This document shows positions 44,152-55,450 of a stretch of 64,000 bases of DNA, one piece after another. Where the stretch lies: NCBI GenBank assembly GCA_007115705.1, contig QXEO01001562.1:186001-250000 (forward strand), in the 5' to 3' direction. This DNA comes from Dactylis glomerata (taxonomy: Eukaryota > Streptophyta > Magnoliopsida > Poales > Poaceae). Within the stretch, counting starts at the first letter, position 1. Each line of letters starts with the position of its first letter. A program made the translations under genes and the position numbers. The notes under the pieces were generated by a model. That model saw only the letters and a list, made by a program, of their open reading frames with translations, did not search any database and had not been told where the DNA came from.

Positions 44152-44897
44152 TGTGTCATGGGAATTTGGAGACAGTAGCCATGGGGTGGCTTAATGAAGG
44201 GGCTCGATAGTGGTGTGATGATGGGTCTGGCTCGGGATTGTGCCAACGGAGACACCTCGGTTTACCCAGGTTCAGGGCCCTCCCCGCTGGAGGTAAAACC
44301 CCTACTTCCTGCCTGCTTTGTATTATCTCGACAGTGGTTACAATGCTCCTCGGGCTGTTTGGGCTAGAGGAGGAAGAAGAAGATTGGATCCCCCTAGTCT
44401 AAGGGTCCAGACCCCCTTATAAAGGCAGGGGTCTGGTTATAGGTTAGGTGGTAGTTCGTCCGGCTGCCGGCTCCCCCGTGGCTGCGTCCTCCGCGTGATC
44501 CTCTGGCCCTGCTCTGATGATCACACTTTATAAAGCGCCTTTCCCCCTTGGACCGGCATCTGGGAGGCATATGCCATCCCTTTTGCCTCGGATCCTTTCG
44601 TGGGGAAGGCTCCTTGATCGCTGATTGGTTGAGTCCGATCGTGGCGTGCGTCACTCCCATCCTTTGCCTCTGTCGATCTTGTCGGGGCCTGGCCACTTTC
44701 GGTGAAGCAGCCGTTGGAGGATTCTTGTCTTCATCGCCCGACTTCGGCTCTCCTCGGTGGAGTCGCCAGCCGGCTGCTGGCGCAGTCGGCCCATCAGGCG
44801 GAGTCGGCCTTCTCGTCCTAGAGACATGGAGATTCCAGGGATGCTAGCCGGCAGATAGCATGGCCCTTAGCGTGCCCCATAAGTCATCCCCATGACA
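44152..44897 (-). repeat. Element F 3' LTR
   Basis: 746 bp, TGTGTCATGGG...CCCCATGACA (plus view); the ends form a short inverted repeat (TGTCATGG/CCATGACA). Candidate TATA boxes are TTATAAAGG at 44417-44425 and TTTATAAAG near 44528. The identification rests on ends and polypurine tract; no second copy is in the window. Confidence 0.8.
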
Positions 44898-44911
44898 CTA
44901 GCCCCCGAAAC
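44898..44911 (-). promoter_or_regulatory. Element F polypurine tract
   Basis: CTAGCCCCCGAAAC (minus: GTTTCGGGGGCTAG) touches the LTR edge. The motif recurs at 48117-48128 and, as CAGCCCCCG, near 50213 and 50423. Confidence 0.8.
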
Positions 44912-45495
44912 TGGCGAAGTCTCATGGGCTTGCATGGGGCTTTGGCGGGTTCTAATTCTCGCCGAAGTTAGCTCGCTTCCGTCAAAGTCCCAGGATTCTT
45001 CGTTCGGCCTGGAAGTTGTTGGCCTCGAGGTCAAATCCCGCGGAATGTTGTCAGCCATCTCGGGACGAACCAGCTCCAAGACCAACCCGGCTGGCGACCG
45101 CCCCGTGGCTGCCCGCTGATGTCCGGCTCCTTGGGACTTGCTCCCTCAGGGACTGGACCAAAGCACCACTTCTCTGCGCGCTACAACGTCACGTCCAATC
45201 GGCTCCGGCCCCATGATCCTTTGCGGCAACCACGGCGGTTGCCCGATCTTTATGCAATCGTGGTGCATGATGAAAGGGGTCAGTTGCCAGCTCATCATGG
45301 GTGAAATACGCAACTGATCCACCCCCTCACTTTTAAATTGGGAACCATTCCTGTGGCAAAGCACGGGTCGCCCGCTTCTCTTCCTCCTTCGACACTTGCT
45401 CAACCCGAAATTCTCTGCTTCCAAGCTTCGACCCCACAGATCTAGGGTTCCAAACTCCCTCCGCCGCCATTCCGTTCATCCAGATCCGCACCCGG

Positions 45496-48400
45496 ATGGC
45501 TCCCAAGGCTTCTTGGCAGAAGGGGAAGGGGAAAAGCGCTACCTCGGTTGAGGACAGTGCCTCAGCAAATCTGCCTAAAGGATCCTGGGAGGGCTCCTAG
45601 GTGAAAGAGAAATGGATTGAGCTGTTGTGCCAGGGTCGAGTGCTGCCATCCACGGACTTGGTGGGTTGCCGCCCCACCGGCGGCGAGCGAGTGCCCGCTC
45701 CTCAACCTGGGGAAACGGTGGTCTTCAATGACCATTTCCCCAGGGGCTGCACGCTGCCCGCCAGCAACTTCTTGCGGCAGTTCATGGATCACTTCCATTT
45801 GCAGCCGCACCACATTGGGGCAAATGCGATGATGACCTTGGCCGCATTCGTGGCCCTTTACGAGGCGTATTTAGGCATCTGGCCTAACATCGAGCTGTTC
45901 TGGTGGCCGATCTACTTTAAGACCTAGACGGCGGAAATAATCCCGGTGGTATGCGGAACCGCCTCCTTCTATGCGTGCAAGACCGCGGACTTCCCTGGTA
46001 TAAAGGGGAAAGAGTCTTGCAAGAAGTGGTAGCACTCCTTCTTCTATGTGAGGAATCTGAAGGAGGGGGCTGATTATATTAACCTTCCCCCCTTTGACGC
46101 CAGCGGGCCCGGCGAGCGAGAGAGCTGGAGTGCCCCGCTCCCTCGTCCCTCGCCGGACGTGATGAAGATGCTCCAGTGGATCACCGCCCTACAGAAGGAT
46201 GGCAACCTGAAGCCATCTGACCTCCTGCTTGCTTTCTTGGATGCCCGCATGTCGCCCCTCCAGCGCCGCTCGCACAAGATGTGCTTCCTGGGCGCTCTTC
46301 CAGGGTGCTAGCAGCAGTGGAAGTGGCGCAAAAGGGGAACAAAATTGTCGAGGTCAAGCTCCCGGCTATATGGGCGTGGGGCCTGAGGCCTCACGACCGC
46401 GACAATCTGATTGCGGAGGTATGGCTCCTCCCTTGAATTATTGGGATTCTGACCACCGCCCGTTTGGCTTGGACAGAACCTGTTTGCTCTGCAGACCGTG
46501 GAGAACTCGGCCATGCTCCAAACAGGCTTCACCGCGGATAAAGAGCATTCAGATGATGAGGTCATCTGGGATGACGCCGAGGAGGACGACGATGCTGGCT
46601 CCAACGACGATGCCGGCTCCAACGCCGCCGTTGAAGGCTCAATCGCCACCCATGGTGATCACGGGAGCGAGGAGCTCAAAGATTTGGGCGAGCCCCTCAG
46701 CCACTCTAGTAAGTTCCCCGGTCCCTCCTCCTTAAGAGACTGGTCCGAGGATGATGATGATGAACCAGGGTCGGCTACTGCCCTCGGGGGTGTAGCCCTC
46801 CATGTTGCCGTTGTGGCCGCTATAGGAGCCTAGGCCATTCCGGTCGTGGACTTGCCGGCATCTCTGGAACAACCTCCTGTTGCTCCAGAGCCGTCCGCTT
46901 CGAAGCCGAACGACCCAGAGGGGGCCAAAAGCTGGGCGCCTGGCGCCAAGAGGAAGATCCAGCCGGCTCCGGTCAAGCCGGCTGAAAAGCGAAAGAAAGC
47001 GGAGCCAGCGGCGAGGAAACTCCTCCCTCCCAGGGTAAAGAAGGTGATCAAACGGCGAGCTACTGCAGTGGCCGGGTAAGCCTTCTGCCTCCACACTTCT
47101 CTCCGCTTCGGCCGCCACATTCCTGATCAGCCTGACTATGGGATGCTCTCTTTGCAGGTCTCCCCTTTCTGTCGACCTGCTTACGCAGCCTCCTCTAACA
47201 GCGGCATCGGGGGAAACTGAAACCTCGACCCCTGACCTCTCGTGCAGCAAGAGGGTGCGCAGGGAGGATGCCGGTGGCAACCTGGGCCATGCTAGAGAGG
47301 ACCGTCGGTCCTCACAATTATAAGTCATCGAGGGTGAGGATCGGATGGATGAGCCAGTCAGCTCGAAAGTGTCGATGGGCACCGCCTTTGGCTCGGCAGC
47401 AGCGGACGAGGCCGGGCTTATACAAGTCAAGGAGGCCACCTTGATAGAGGTCATCGTGCGTCCTCCCACCATCGGGGAGGCTGCGTCAGGGGAGGTTACC
47501 ACCGCTAACGTGTCCTCTAACCCACCTGGTCAGGAAGACCTTGGCGTGGTTGCGGTGAAGACGACGGAGGAAGCTTCAGTGCACGTGGAAACATCAGAAC
47601 CCCTGGAGCCAGCTACGCTGAGCGTGCAGACTGTTATGTCCTCATTTGGGATGGGGATTGGCGCAGCCGCTGGCCCCCTTCTCTTCGGGGCTGCTTTCGG
47701 TTCTAATAAGGCTCCTCAAGGACCCCTCACCGCTCGGGCGGCAGGGAGTGAACGTGATGAGGCTCCTCTAGCTCCCGACGCCGCAGCCAAGGGCGCCTCA
47801 GGGTATAAGGCCCTTGTTGCCACGGCCGGGTCTAGCGCTGGGAGTTTAAGCTCCACCGGTCAACTTCAGCAAGAATGGGCACATACTGCCTCCAACATTG
47901 AGACTAGTGGGAAGCTTCAGGCTCAGGGCGGCCCCTTGACTCTGGCAGAGCTGAGCAGGCAGCTTTCCGTCGTTAGAGAATCACTGAGGAATGTAAATAT
48001 CTAGTTCATCGAGGCGTTGAAAACCACCACCGTGAGTATCATGCTTCTGACCTTCAGTTTTTCTACAAGCTGGGGGGCGGGGCTTGCAACTTCTGTGATC
48101 AACTTCTCCCTTCACCCTAGCCCCCGAGTTTTGAGGTAGCTATAGCGACAGCTGACTTGAAAATGAATCACGCTAAGAAACGTTGCCCTTCTGTTTTCCA
48201 CAGGCTCTGAATATGCTTCGAGCCAACGTCTTCCAGAAGCTGCTGGCAAAGTATCGTGTCGGCAAATCTCAGTACCAGGATCTGAAAAAGGAGCTGGAGA
48301 AGCTAACAGGTATGCCCCGGACCCTTTGTCTCGAAATGCTACTATTGCCCTCTCTGTTTCTCATTTCTCCATTCTCAGATACCGCTTCGCTCATCTCCTC

Positions 48401-49536
48401 GCTTGAGTCCCAGCTGGCCAACTCGGTGTCAGCCGACGCGATTGAGCTACTCAAACAGGAGCATGCGGCAGAGCTCCAAGGTCTGCAGGCTCAAGCTGCC
48501 CGGACCCAGGGGCTGGAAACAGAGCTGATAAAGACTCGAGAGGCGGAATTGTCACTGCGGCTGGAATTTGACCACCGGTTGACCGAGGAGCGAGAAATCC
48601 TCTCCGCAAAACATAACAGTGAGGTGGATGGGCTTCGCGCATCACTGGAGAGCAAGGTCGAGAACCGTGATGCCAAGATCAGCGAGCTGGAAACTCTCTG
48701 GGCATTCAACAGCAAGCAGCATGATGATGATCTTAGCGCTTGGCGTGCTTGGGACCGCAAGCTCCACTCCGGTCTCCTGGGACTAGAGGAGGCCCTCCAC
48801 GGTAGGCTTCTGCTCCCACTTCCAAGACTTTGCTTTTTCAAGCTGTTTTCTCATTTCCTGGCCGCATCTCGCAGGAGCCTTCCCCGACTCTGACGAGGCC
48901 GCAACAGCCACGCTGGAGAAGTACCAAGCTAAGCAGAAGGTCATCCCCTGCAGCGATCCCGGGGATAAATTTACCTCTGGAGAGCTGATGGCATTGATCA
49001 AAGGCCGACTCCACCCCGTGGCCAAGCTGGGAGGCGAGCTTTTCCAAGCTGTTACCTCCATGTTCAAAGACTTGTGGCCTGGGCGAGCGGTGCCTGGTGA
49101 CATCGAGGCACTCCTCAGATGGATTCCGCTCGTATCCAACTGGGTTGACGTCTGGAAGGAGTCTTCAGCCCGAGCCGGTGCTGTGCAGGCCTTGGAGTTT
49201 GTGCTCTTGTGGTACCCAGGTGTTAGCCTGGACCAGCTGGAGCATCTTCGAGAGGGTGGGTTGGCTGGTCTCGATGAGGCCAAGCTTCGCCAGCGCGCCC
49301 GCGCCATTGCTAAATGTGCCGATACCAACGTGCTCTTCGATGTTGGGGAGAGTGACGAGTCCCTGGACGATGCGGACTTTGAGGATCCCAGCTGTGCAGA
49401 GGCGCCTCAGAAAGCCCCCGAGGATCTCGCTGATGACTCTATTCCTCCGTCCCCCAGTGGTGATGACTTCGTTTTAGCAGCTAGGACTGGCGATGCTACT
49501 CCGCTGGAGCCGACTGGCTCGCCAAGTGCCCCCTGA
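45496..49536 (+). pseudogene. Element F antisense gene (aORF), six-exon model
   Basis: Start ATG 45496 (CCCGGATGGCT). Exon 1 (45496-46418) holds the 'putative gypsy type transposon' domain: TLPASNFLRQFMDHFHLQPH, LAAFVALYEAYLGIWPN. Predicted introns are 46419-46476 (short, least certain), 47076-47157, 48032-48203, 48310-48378 and 48802-48874. Exon 2 is acidic then Lys/Arg-rich (PAEKRKKAEPAARK), nuclear-signal-like. Exon 3 is low-complexity. Exons 4-5 form a long coiled coil (SLESQLANSVSADAIELLKQ and on). Exon 6 (48875-49536) is a C-terminal domain (FKDLWPGRAVPGDIEALL) with an acidic tail. Stops at 45598, 45925 and 46030 each look like TGG to TAG; TAG at about 48002 looks like CAG to TAG; a frameshift lies near 46310-46360. 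Role unknown. Confidence 0.8.
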
Positions 49537-50404
49537 CCATGTGAGGATTCCCTTATTCATTTGTATGTGTGTTGAACTTATGTCGTGCTCAATGACATTT
49601 CGTTCATATATACTGATGACGTTTCATCCTAAGTCCCGTATGTGTTAGTTTCTAGTCATTTATGGACCGGATTTAGCCTAACCTCTTTTGACTTTTTCCT
49701 TTATCTCCCCATCATTCGGCCCTTCTACCCCTAATCGACAGCCTGGTGCCAGTTGGTCTCCCTTGGACTGGCAGCCGAATGCCAGTCTAGGGTGGGAGCG
49801 TGCCGCAGGATGAGGAGTAGTACTTCGGTATGTAAGAGATCCGGCTTGGTCCAGTCCACGCACAACTATTAACCAACACATGCGGTTCTTGGGTGAACGC
49901 TCATTAACGCTTTTTGCGCTCTGTCCTCTTAGTGATTTTCCTAAGTGGGTGACCTGCCGACTCCATCTCCCACGGCTCAGGATGGAGGTTGGGCTTGGGG
50001 TCCGATCCGCACACAGTACTCATTCGTCTAACAAGAGGCTCGGTTCGTTGGGTTTCAGACATTTCCTCTTAGCAATTTTCCTAGATGGGTGACCTGCCGG
50101 CTCCATCTCCTGCGATGCGAGATAGAGGTTGGGCTCGTGGTCCGATCCACACACAGTACTCGTTCATCTGACAAGAGGATCGGTTCATCTGGTTGGGGCT
50201 GCCAGCTTCCAGCCCCCGTGAATAACGCTTAGAAAGGTAAAAGAAATTTTAAAGCACTTTTCCCTGGGATCAGCCGTATGTCACCCAACTTTCTTTTATT
50301 CATCAGCACTTGTTTGGGATACAAGGTTTTTGCCTTGGCTAGCCAAAGGTCTTAAGCGATCGGTGTCTCGACTTGTCTCGGGCGAGGCCGTGAGGTGCTC
50401 CTTC
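49537..50404. other. Spacer between antisense gene and protease of element F
   Basis: No gene. Contains the 140-bp tandem pair (49924-50203). The remainder is unassigned; it may hold the antisense gene's 3' UTR. Confidence 0.6.
49924..50203 (+). repeat. Tandem duplication of 140 bp in element F
   Basis: TCCTCTTAGTGATTTTCCTA at 49924 and TCCTCTTAGCAATTTTCCTA at 50064 start two units. Both continue with GGGTGACCTGCCG, GGTCCGATCC and CACACAGTACTC. Confidence 0.88.
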
Positions 50405-50980
50405 CTACCTCAAGGAAGGGCCAGCCCCCGAGACAAGAGTTTCTGCCTCCTTGCCCGCCTCGGGCGGGACTTCCTTGGCGCTGCTTGCCGGCTTGAGGTG
50501 AGGGACTGGCTGGCTCAATGCCGGGCGGCCTGGTTGGACCGCTGCCACCCACTGCAGTAGCTGACGCTTCTCCTCAGTGATGACCAGAGCTTCCGCCAGC
50601 TTAGAGCTGGCCCTTGCACACTCTATCGACTTCTTGTAGCACCCGGCGATAGTAATCACCCCACGAGGGCCAGGAAGCTTCATCTTCAAGTAGGCGTAGT
50701 GCGGGACTGCCATAAACTTGGCCAGGGCAGGTCGACCCAGCAGCGCATGGTAGGGGCTGTTGAGGTCTACCACCTCGAACCAGATCGGCTCGCGGCAATG
50801 ATTGTCCTTTCCACCGAACAGCACTTCCAGTTCGATCCTCCCCATTGGTGTACAAGAGTATCCCGGCACGATCCCATGGAAGGTCAGCTTGGTAGGCTTT
50901 AGCTGGATCGCTGGGATCCTGAGCTTTTCCATCGAAGTGCGGTAGAGAAGGTTGATGCTACTGCCACCATCAATGAGCAC
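50405..50980 (-). pseudogene. Element F protease
   Basis: 191 residues are open. It starts almost at the active site, MLIDGGSSINLLYRTSMEKL (DGGSS), with YHALLGRPALAKFMAVPHY at about residues 87-105. Same family as 40707-41486. The domain start before 50980 is in another frame (shift between 51019 and 50980), so the Gag-protease fusion is broken. The tail is Pro/Ala/Glu-rich. Confidence 0.83.
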
Positions 50981-51018
50981 ACGCGAGAACCGTCAAGTAT
51001 GCGTCTCCGAGAACACAA

Positions 51019-52477
51019 TCAGGTCCAAGACCAATGCGTAGCCCTCGGGTCTTGGCATGAGTGGCGGGTGATCTTCGCACCCCCAGGTGATGGTGCGTCA
51101 GACCAGTGCATGTACTGCGGTCCAACTTGCATTACTGCGTTCACCTCGACACCAAACCATGGCTCATCCTTTGGATCTTCCATCTGGGAAGTGAACACAT
51201 GGTATTGTTCCACATTGGCTTCCTGGGGGTAGTCCCCAGCAGCTTTAGCTGGCTGCCGATTCTTGTTTCCTTGCGCTTCAGCTGGCAGGCCTGGCGGAGG
51301 GCCAGGCATTTGGTGGTTACCTTGCTCTAGGTCTCTGGTGAAACTGCACTGGCGAGTAGTATGTGCTACCGGCTTGCCTGAGATGCTATGGAACTTGCAG
51401 GGTTGATCTAGCATCACCTCGATGGTGTACTTGTCCTTGCTGAACTTGTCTCCTTTGCTCTTCTGGCTTCCTCCCATAGCCCCCAGGCTTCCTTGAACGG
51501 CGGCCACTTGCTGGGAGCCGTACTTGTTATCACGACGCTCATCTTTTCTCTTGCCGTGTCGGTCGCGGTTGTGATGTCCACCCTGGCCGGTCGCTGGCTG
51601 AGATTGGCCTCCGGCTGGCGCTGGCTCAACATATTGCACCCTTGCAGCAGAGTTGGCGGAAGCATACTTGTCCGCTATCGCCATGAAGTCAGCCATTGTC
51701 TTTGGCTCAGCCCGGTGGAGCTTGTACTTCAACAAGGTTCCTTCTCTGCATCTGTCTGTGAAGTAGCCAATGGCTTGCTCCTCGCCCACTCCTTCGCATG
51801 AGTTGTGCAGCTCGGACCATCTCGTGAGGTAGTCACAGTCTGGTTCATCTGGGCCTTGCTTGCAAAGGGCCAGCTGCTGTGGGCGGGGCGGTCGCTTGTA
51901 AGTTCCTGTGAAGTTCTTGATAAATGCTTCTTGGAAATCATGCCAGGAGTTGATCTGCAGAGCCGGCAGGCTATTGAGCCATGTCCGAGCAGATCCTGTG
52001 AGCATGAGTGGCACGTAGCACACCGCTATCCTCTTGTTGCCACCCGCGATGTCGACGGCGGTGACGTAATCTGATAGCTAGTCTTCCGGCTTCACTGCCC
52101 CAGTGTACTTGGGCATGTCGCGCGGGAGCACGAACTTGGCCAAAAAGGGCTCATTGCAGATGCGAGGGTCGAAGCAGACCAGCCCCGCTAAAGATTCCTC
52201 CTCGTCGAACTTGGAGTCCGCCAGCTGGTTGAGCCGATGGCGAGCATCATCCTTCGGTGGGTCGACGCGCTCCCCGATCCTCAGGCTCATGTGCAAGCGG
52301 GCTGGCTGATGACCTTGAGCACATTGGCCGGCTCCTTGGGCCAGCACGACTTGCGCCATAGACTTGCTGCGTGCCGGCTCCACTGCGTCTGTCCGAGGAG
52401 GATGGCGCAGCTTGCTGGTGACCGCAGCCGCATCTCGGGGCTGCCGGTTGTGGTAGCCAGAATGCTGGGTGCGGTGG
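51019..52477 (-). pseudogene. gag: Element F Gag, cut at its 5' end by element G
   Basis: Minus-strand frame 52383-52078, then a TAG (52078-52080, probably TGG to TAG), then 52023-51019 in the same frame. The capsid region shows MLTGSARTWLNSLPALQINS and QEAFIKNFTGTYKRP; a basic linker is rich in K, R, D and G; the nucleocapsid shows CKFHSISGKPVAHTTRQC, a C-X2-H-X8-H-X4-C zinc-knuckle variant. The N-terminal part beyond 52477 is displaced off-window by element G. Confidence 0.85.
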
Positions 52478-53287
52478 TGTAACGACCCAGGATTTTATCA
52501 AACTTTGGGGGAAAATTTTCGTTTTTATTTTGCTTGTGTTGATTGAAAATTCACAGGGATTTAAAACTTTTTGAGTTTATTTGAAAGCTTTGTTAGAAAA
52601 CTATTTTAATTCCTCTACTTCTCTCTTGAAGAACTTCCCTAAGGAAAACCAAATATCAAATTTCATTTCCTTTCTCTTATTTAAACTTATGCAAGCTAGC
52701 TTGCATGGATTTGATTTTCAAAAGTACTTATAGAGTTGGTGTTTCAAAACTATGTTTGAGTGTGGTTTCCAATTATTATTTTATAAAAATATTATTTTAT
52801 TAATTTAGAAGGAATTAATTACAAACCCTATTTCTATTATTTTATGCAAGCAAACCCATTTTGTTAAGTTATAAAACCATTGTGAAAATATTGTTTTGGT
52901 TCTAAAAGTATGTTTTCCTATTGATTTAAAACCTTGCTGTGAATTTTGTAAAATTTCTGAAAGTGGTTTGAATTGAATTGAAGCCTTTTTGCAAAAGATA
53001 CAAAAGAAATAGAAATCAGAAAAGAGAAAAGAATCAAAACAAATAAAAATAGATAAGGGCCAGGGGGCACCGTTTCGGCCCAACAAAGAAAGCAGCCCGC
53101 GGCCCAGGAAGACCTTTACCGAAACGGTACCCTATCCCTTCCTCTCTGTCACCGACAGGTGGGACCCACCTTGTCAGGTCCTTCTTCTTCTTCCCCGGTA
53201 ACCACTCCCTCTCTCACTGGAAACGGCCGGAGTAACCCCCTCCTTCAATTCCCATCACTGCATGCTTAATTCGAGCACCCGCTGAGC

Positions 53288-53297
53288 CTATAAGTAG
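53288..53297 (+). promoter_or_regulatory. Candidate TATA box in element G LTR
   Basis: CTATAAGTAG is followed within about 30 bp by a C-rich initiator-like region (CCGCTCGCACCGCTCC). Identical in the other LTR at about 60974. Confidence 0.6.
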
Positions 53298-54559
53298 CCC
53301 GTTGGCCCCGCTCGCACCGCTCCTCCTTTCCCCTTCTCAAATTGCCGCCAGGCTGTTGGAATTGCACGCCGGAAGTCCGCCACTGTCTCGGTCATCGTCG
53401 CTCGATTCCGGTGACAACAGAGGGTAACGCCACCCCCTTTCGGTACTCCACCCTGTTATCGAATCACGCGCATCTTCTGATCCCTCGTGCATGACCCAAC
53501 TTGCAGCCAAACGACCTCCCCATCACAACCCGAAGCTCACAGTCGCCGTCGACATCTCCAGTCGTCACTCCCTTCGGCATCTGGAAGCAATCGTGGAAGT
53601 AAACCACGCACCCTAGTCGGCCGCGCCCTCCTGCATCTTGTCATGACGGCGCCGTCGCCCAGGAGTCATTGTAACGCCGCCGCCATCCACCCTCTGCGTG
53701 CCCCGCCGGAGAAGATGGCCGGAACCCTAATCCCCTCGGTGAGCTCTCCCAGTTTGATCTCGACCGTAGGATCTAAATCTAGAGGCAGAGAATAGATCAC
53801 TTAATGAAAGGGTATCTTTAGATCTGATCCGTCCAGACTCATTTTAATCCGACGCTCCACGATGGTGATCCTACCGAACCGGTACGAGCCATTCAGAATC
53901 AGCCACGTGGCCTCCTCTAGATCAAACAGAATTTCGAAATAGAAATTGAAGCAGATTTAGGCTGAAACTTTGAAAAGTCATAACTTTTGATCTGTAATTC
54001 GAAAAATAGCAAATGATATACCGTTGGAATCCTTGAAACTTGTAGAATCCAGTGGTACCATAAAATCTTATATTTTATGGGTTCAATTTGAAACTATTTT
54101 CAAATTGGAATCAGACCTTCTATTAGCTTGTTAAATTCATATCTTTAGTTCTGGATGTCCAAAAATTACAAATTTGTAGTCTTTGGAATCCTCTCAACTT
54201 GTAGAACATCATAGGATCAATAAAATCCAAATTTGATACGTGCACACACTTTGTGCATTCAAATTTGTCCAAGTCACCATTTAGGTGATAATTCCAATTC
54301 TGTAACTTATTTTGGGATGATTCCAATTGCAGTAGCTTTGTATTACTGCAAGCTATCCAGTAGCATCACTCCCATAATTTCTTGAATCATATTACAATTA
54401 TTCAAATTCTAACATGAGAATTTGAGTATTCCTATATAGACTAATTCTATTTCTATTTCAATCTATGATTCCTTCTACTTTAGCAAATCCTATGATCATA
54501 CCTAGTCATCAATGTTATCTAAATAACATCTTGATCCAGACCATATCTACTTAGACCAA

Positions 54560-55450
54560 TCTTGTCTAGCTCACACATATTCAAATTACAATAGGGTGGT
54601 TTGAGTAAAGTGTGATGCACCTCAATCATAGGATTCTATTCTTACTATCCTTGTGGTGTTGATCTAATCCACATTTTAGCACATATCCACTACTCCTTGT
54701 ACCCATAGAAACCTTAAACCATAATCTCACATGTTATCTACCCATACTCAATCATCTGCCCACTTGATCCTGATTTCATGTGTATAACTATTCAATTAAC
54801 AAATGAGTTAATTGAGTAACTCAATGCTTCATGAACCCTAGCCCATTGCCTAAGTGTAATATATACTATTTAAGAATAATTGTTATCACACTTATTCAAT
54901 AGTATTGCTATTGCACTATTTTGTCTCTTATGTGATTTACCCACATGAGATATTCTAAGATTCAATATGCTTTGATAAAGCATAAAGATCTCACTCATCA
55001 TATTTTATCTAATTCATATATATTCAAATTGCAATTGTGCTACTTGAGTAGAATATGAATTCATCTCAAACCTAGATTTTGTTAATGTGGTGATGTTATA
55101 GCCCATACCGTAGTATGTGTTATACACCATATCAATCAATGAACCATCTGAACCATGTCCTCAAAGATCAATCATTCCTACTCAATCCAATGCCTACTTA
55201 TCTTGATCACATGTATTGAACTATTCAACTTGCAAATGTGCTAATTGAGTACTTCAAGCAATCTTAAAACCTAGCCCAGTTCGTAAGTGCAGCAGATGCT
55301 ATTTAAGAGTAATTGTTGTCAATTTACTCAATAGTATTGTAGTTGCACAAATTGACTCTTGTGTAATTTATTTCACATGAGCCATTCCTAAAACTCCTAT
55401 ATGCTTTGATAAAGCATAAAAACTTTATCAATTATATTTTGCCTAGCTCC
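54560..55450 (+). repeat. Imperfect tandem repeats of about 430 bp inside element G LTR
   Basis: The units share ATATTCAAATT (54578, 55019), AACTATTCAA then TTAATTGAGTA/CTAATTGAGTA (about 54787, 55213), CTATTTAAGA, and the palindrome TATGCTTTGATAAAGCATA (54966-54984 and 55400-55418). The same pair is in the 3' LTR. Confidence 0.8.

Larger units (their letters stand above)
44152..52477 (-). mobile_element. Element F: second Tat-lineage element with antisense gene, right end beyond window
   Basis: The left (3') LTR is 44152-44897 and the polypurine tract follows at 44898. Gag (to 52477) and protease are on the minus strand, and a six-exon antisense gene on the plus strand. No RT or integrase lies between protease and antisense gene. 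Element G is inserted in the 5' part of gag at 52478, so the rest of gag, primer site and 5' LTR lie off the right edge. It is not the same family as E: LTR, coding sequence and composition (GC-rich) differ. Confidence 0.9.

Noticed and set aside
46732..47502. 256-codon minus-strand frame
   Set aside because: It is antisense to the spliced gene of element F; composition follows the GC-rich opposite strand and no domain is visible.
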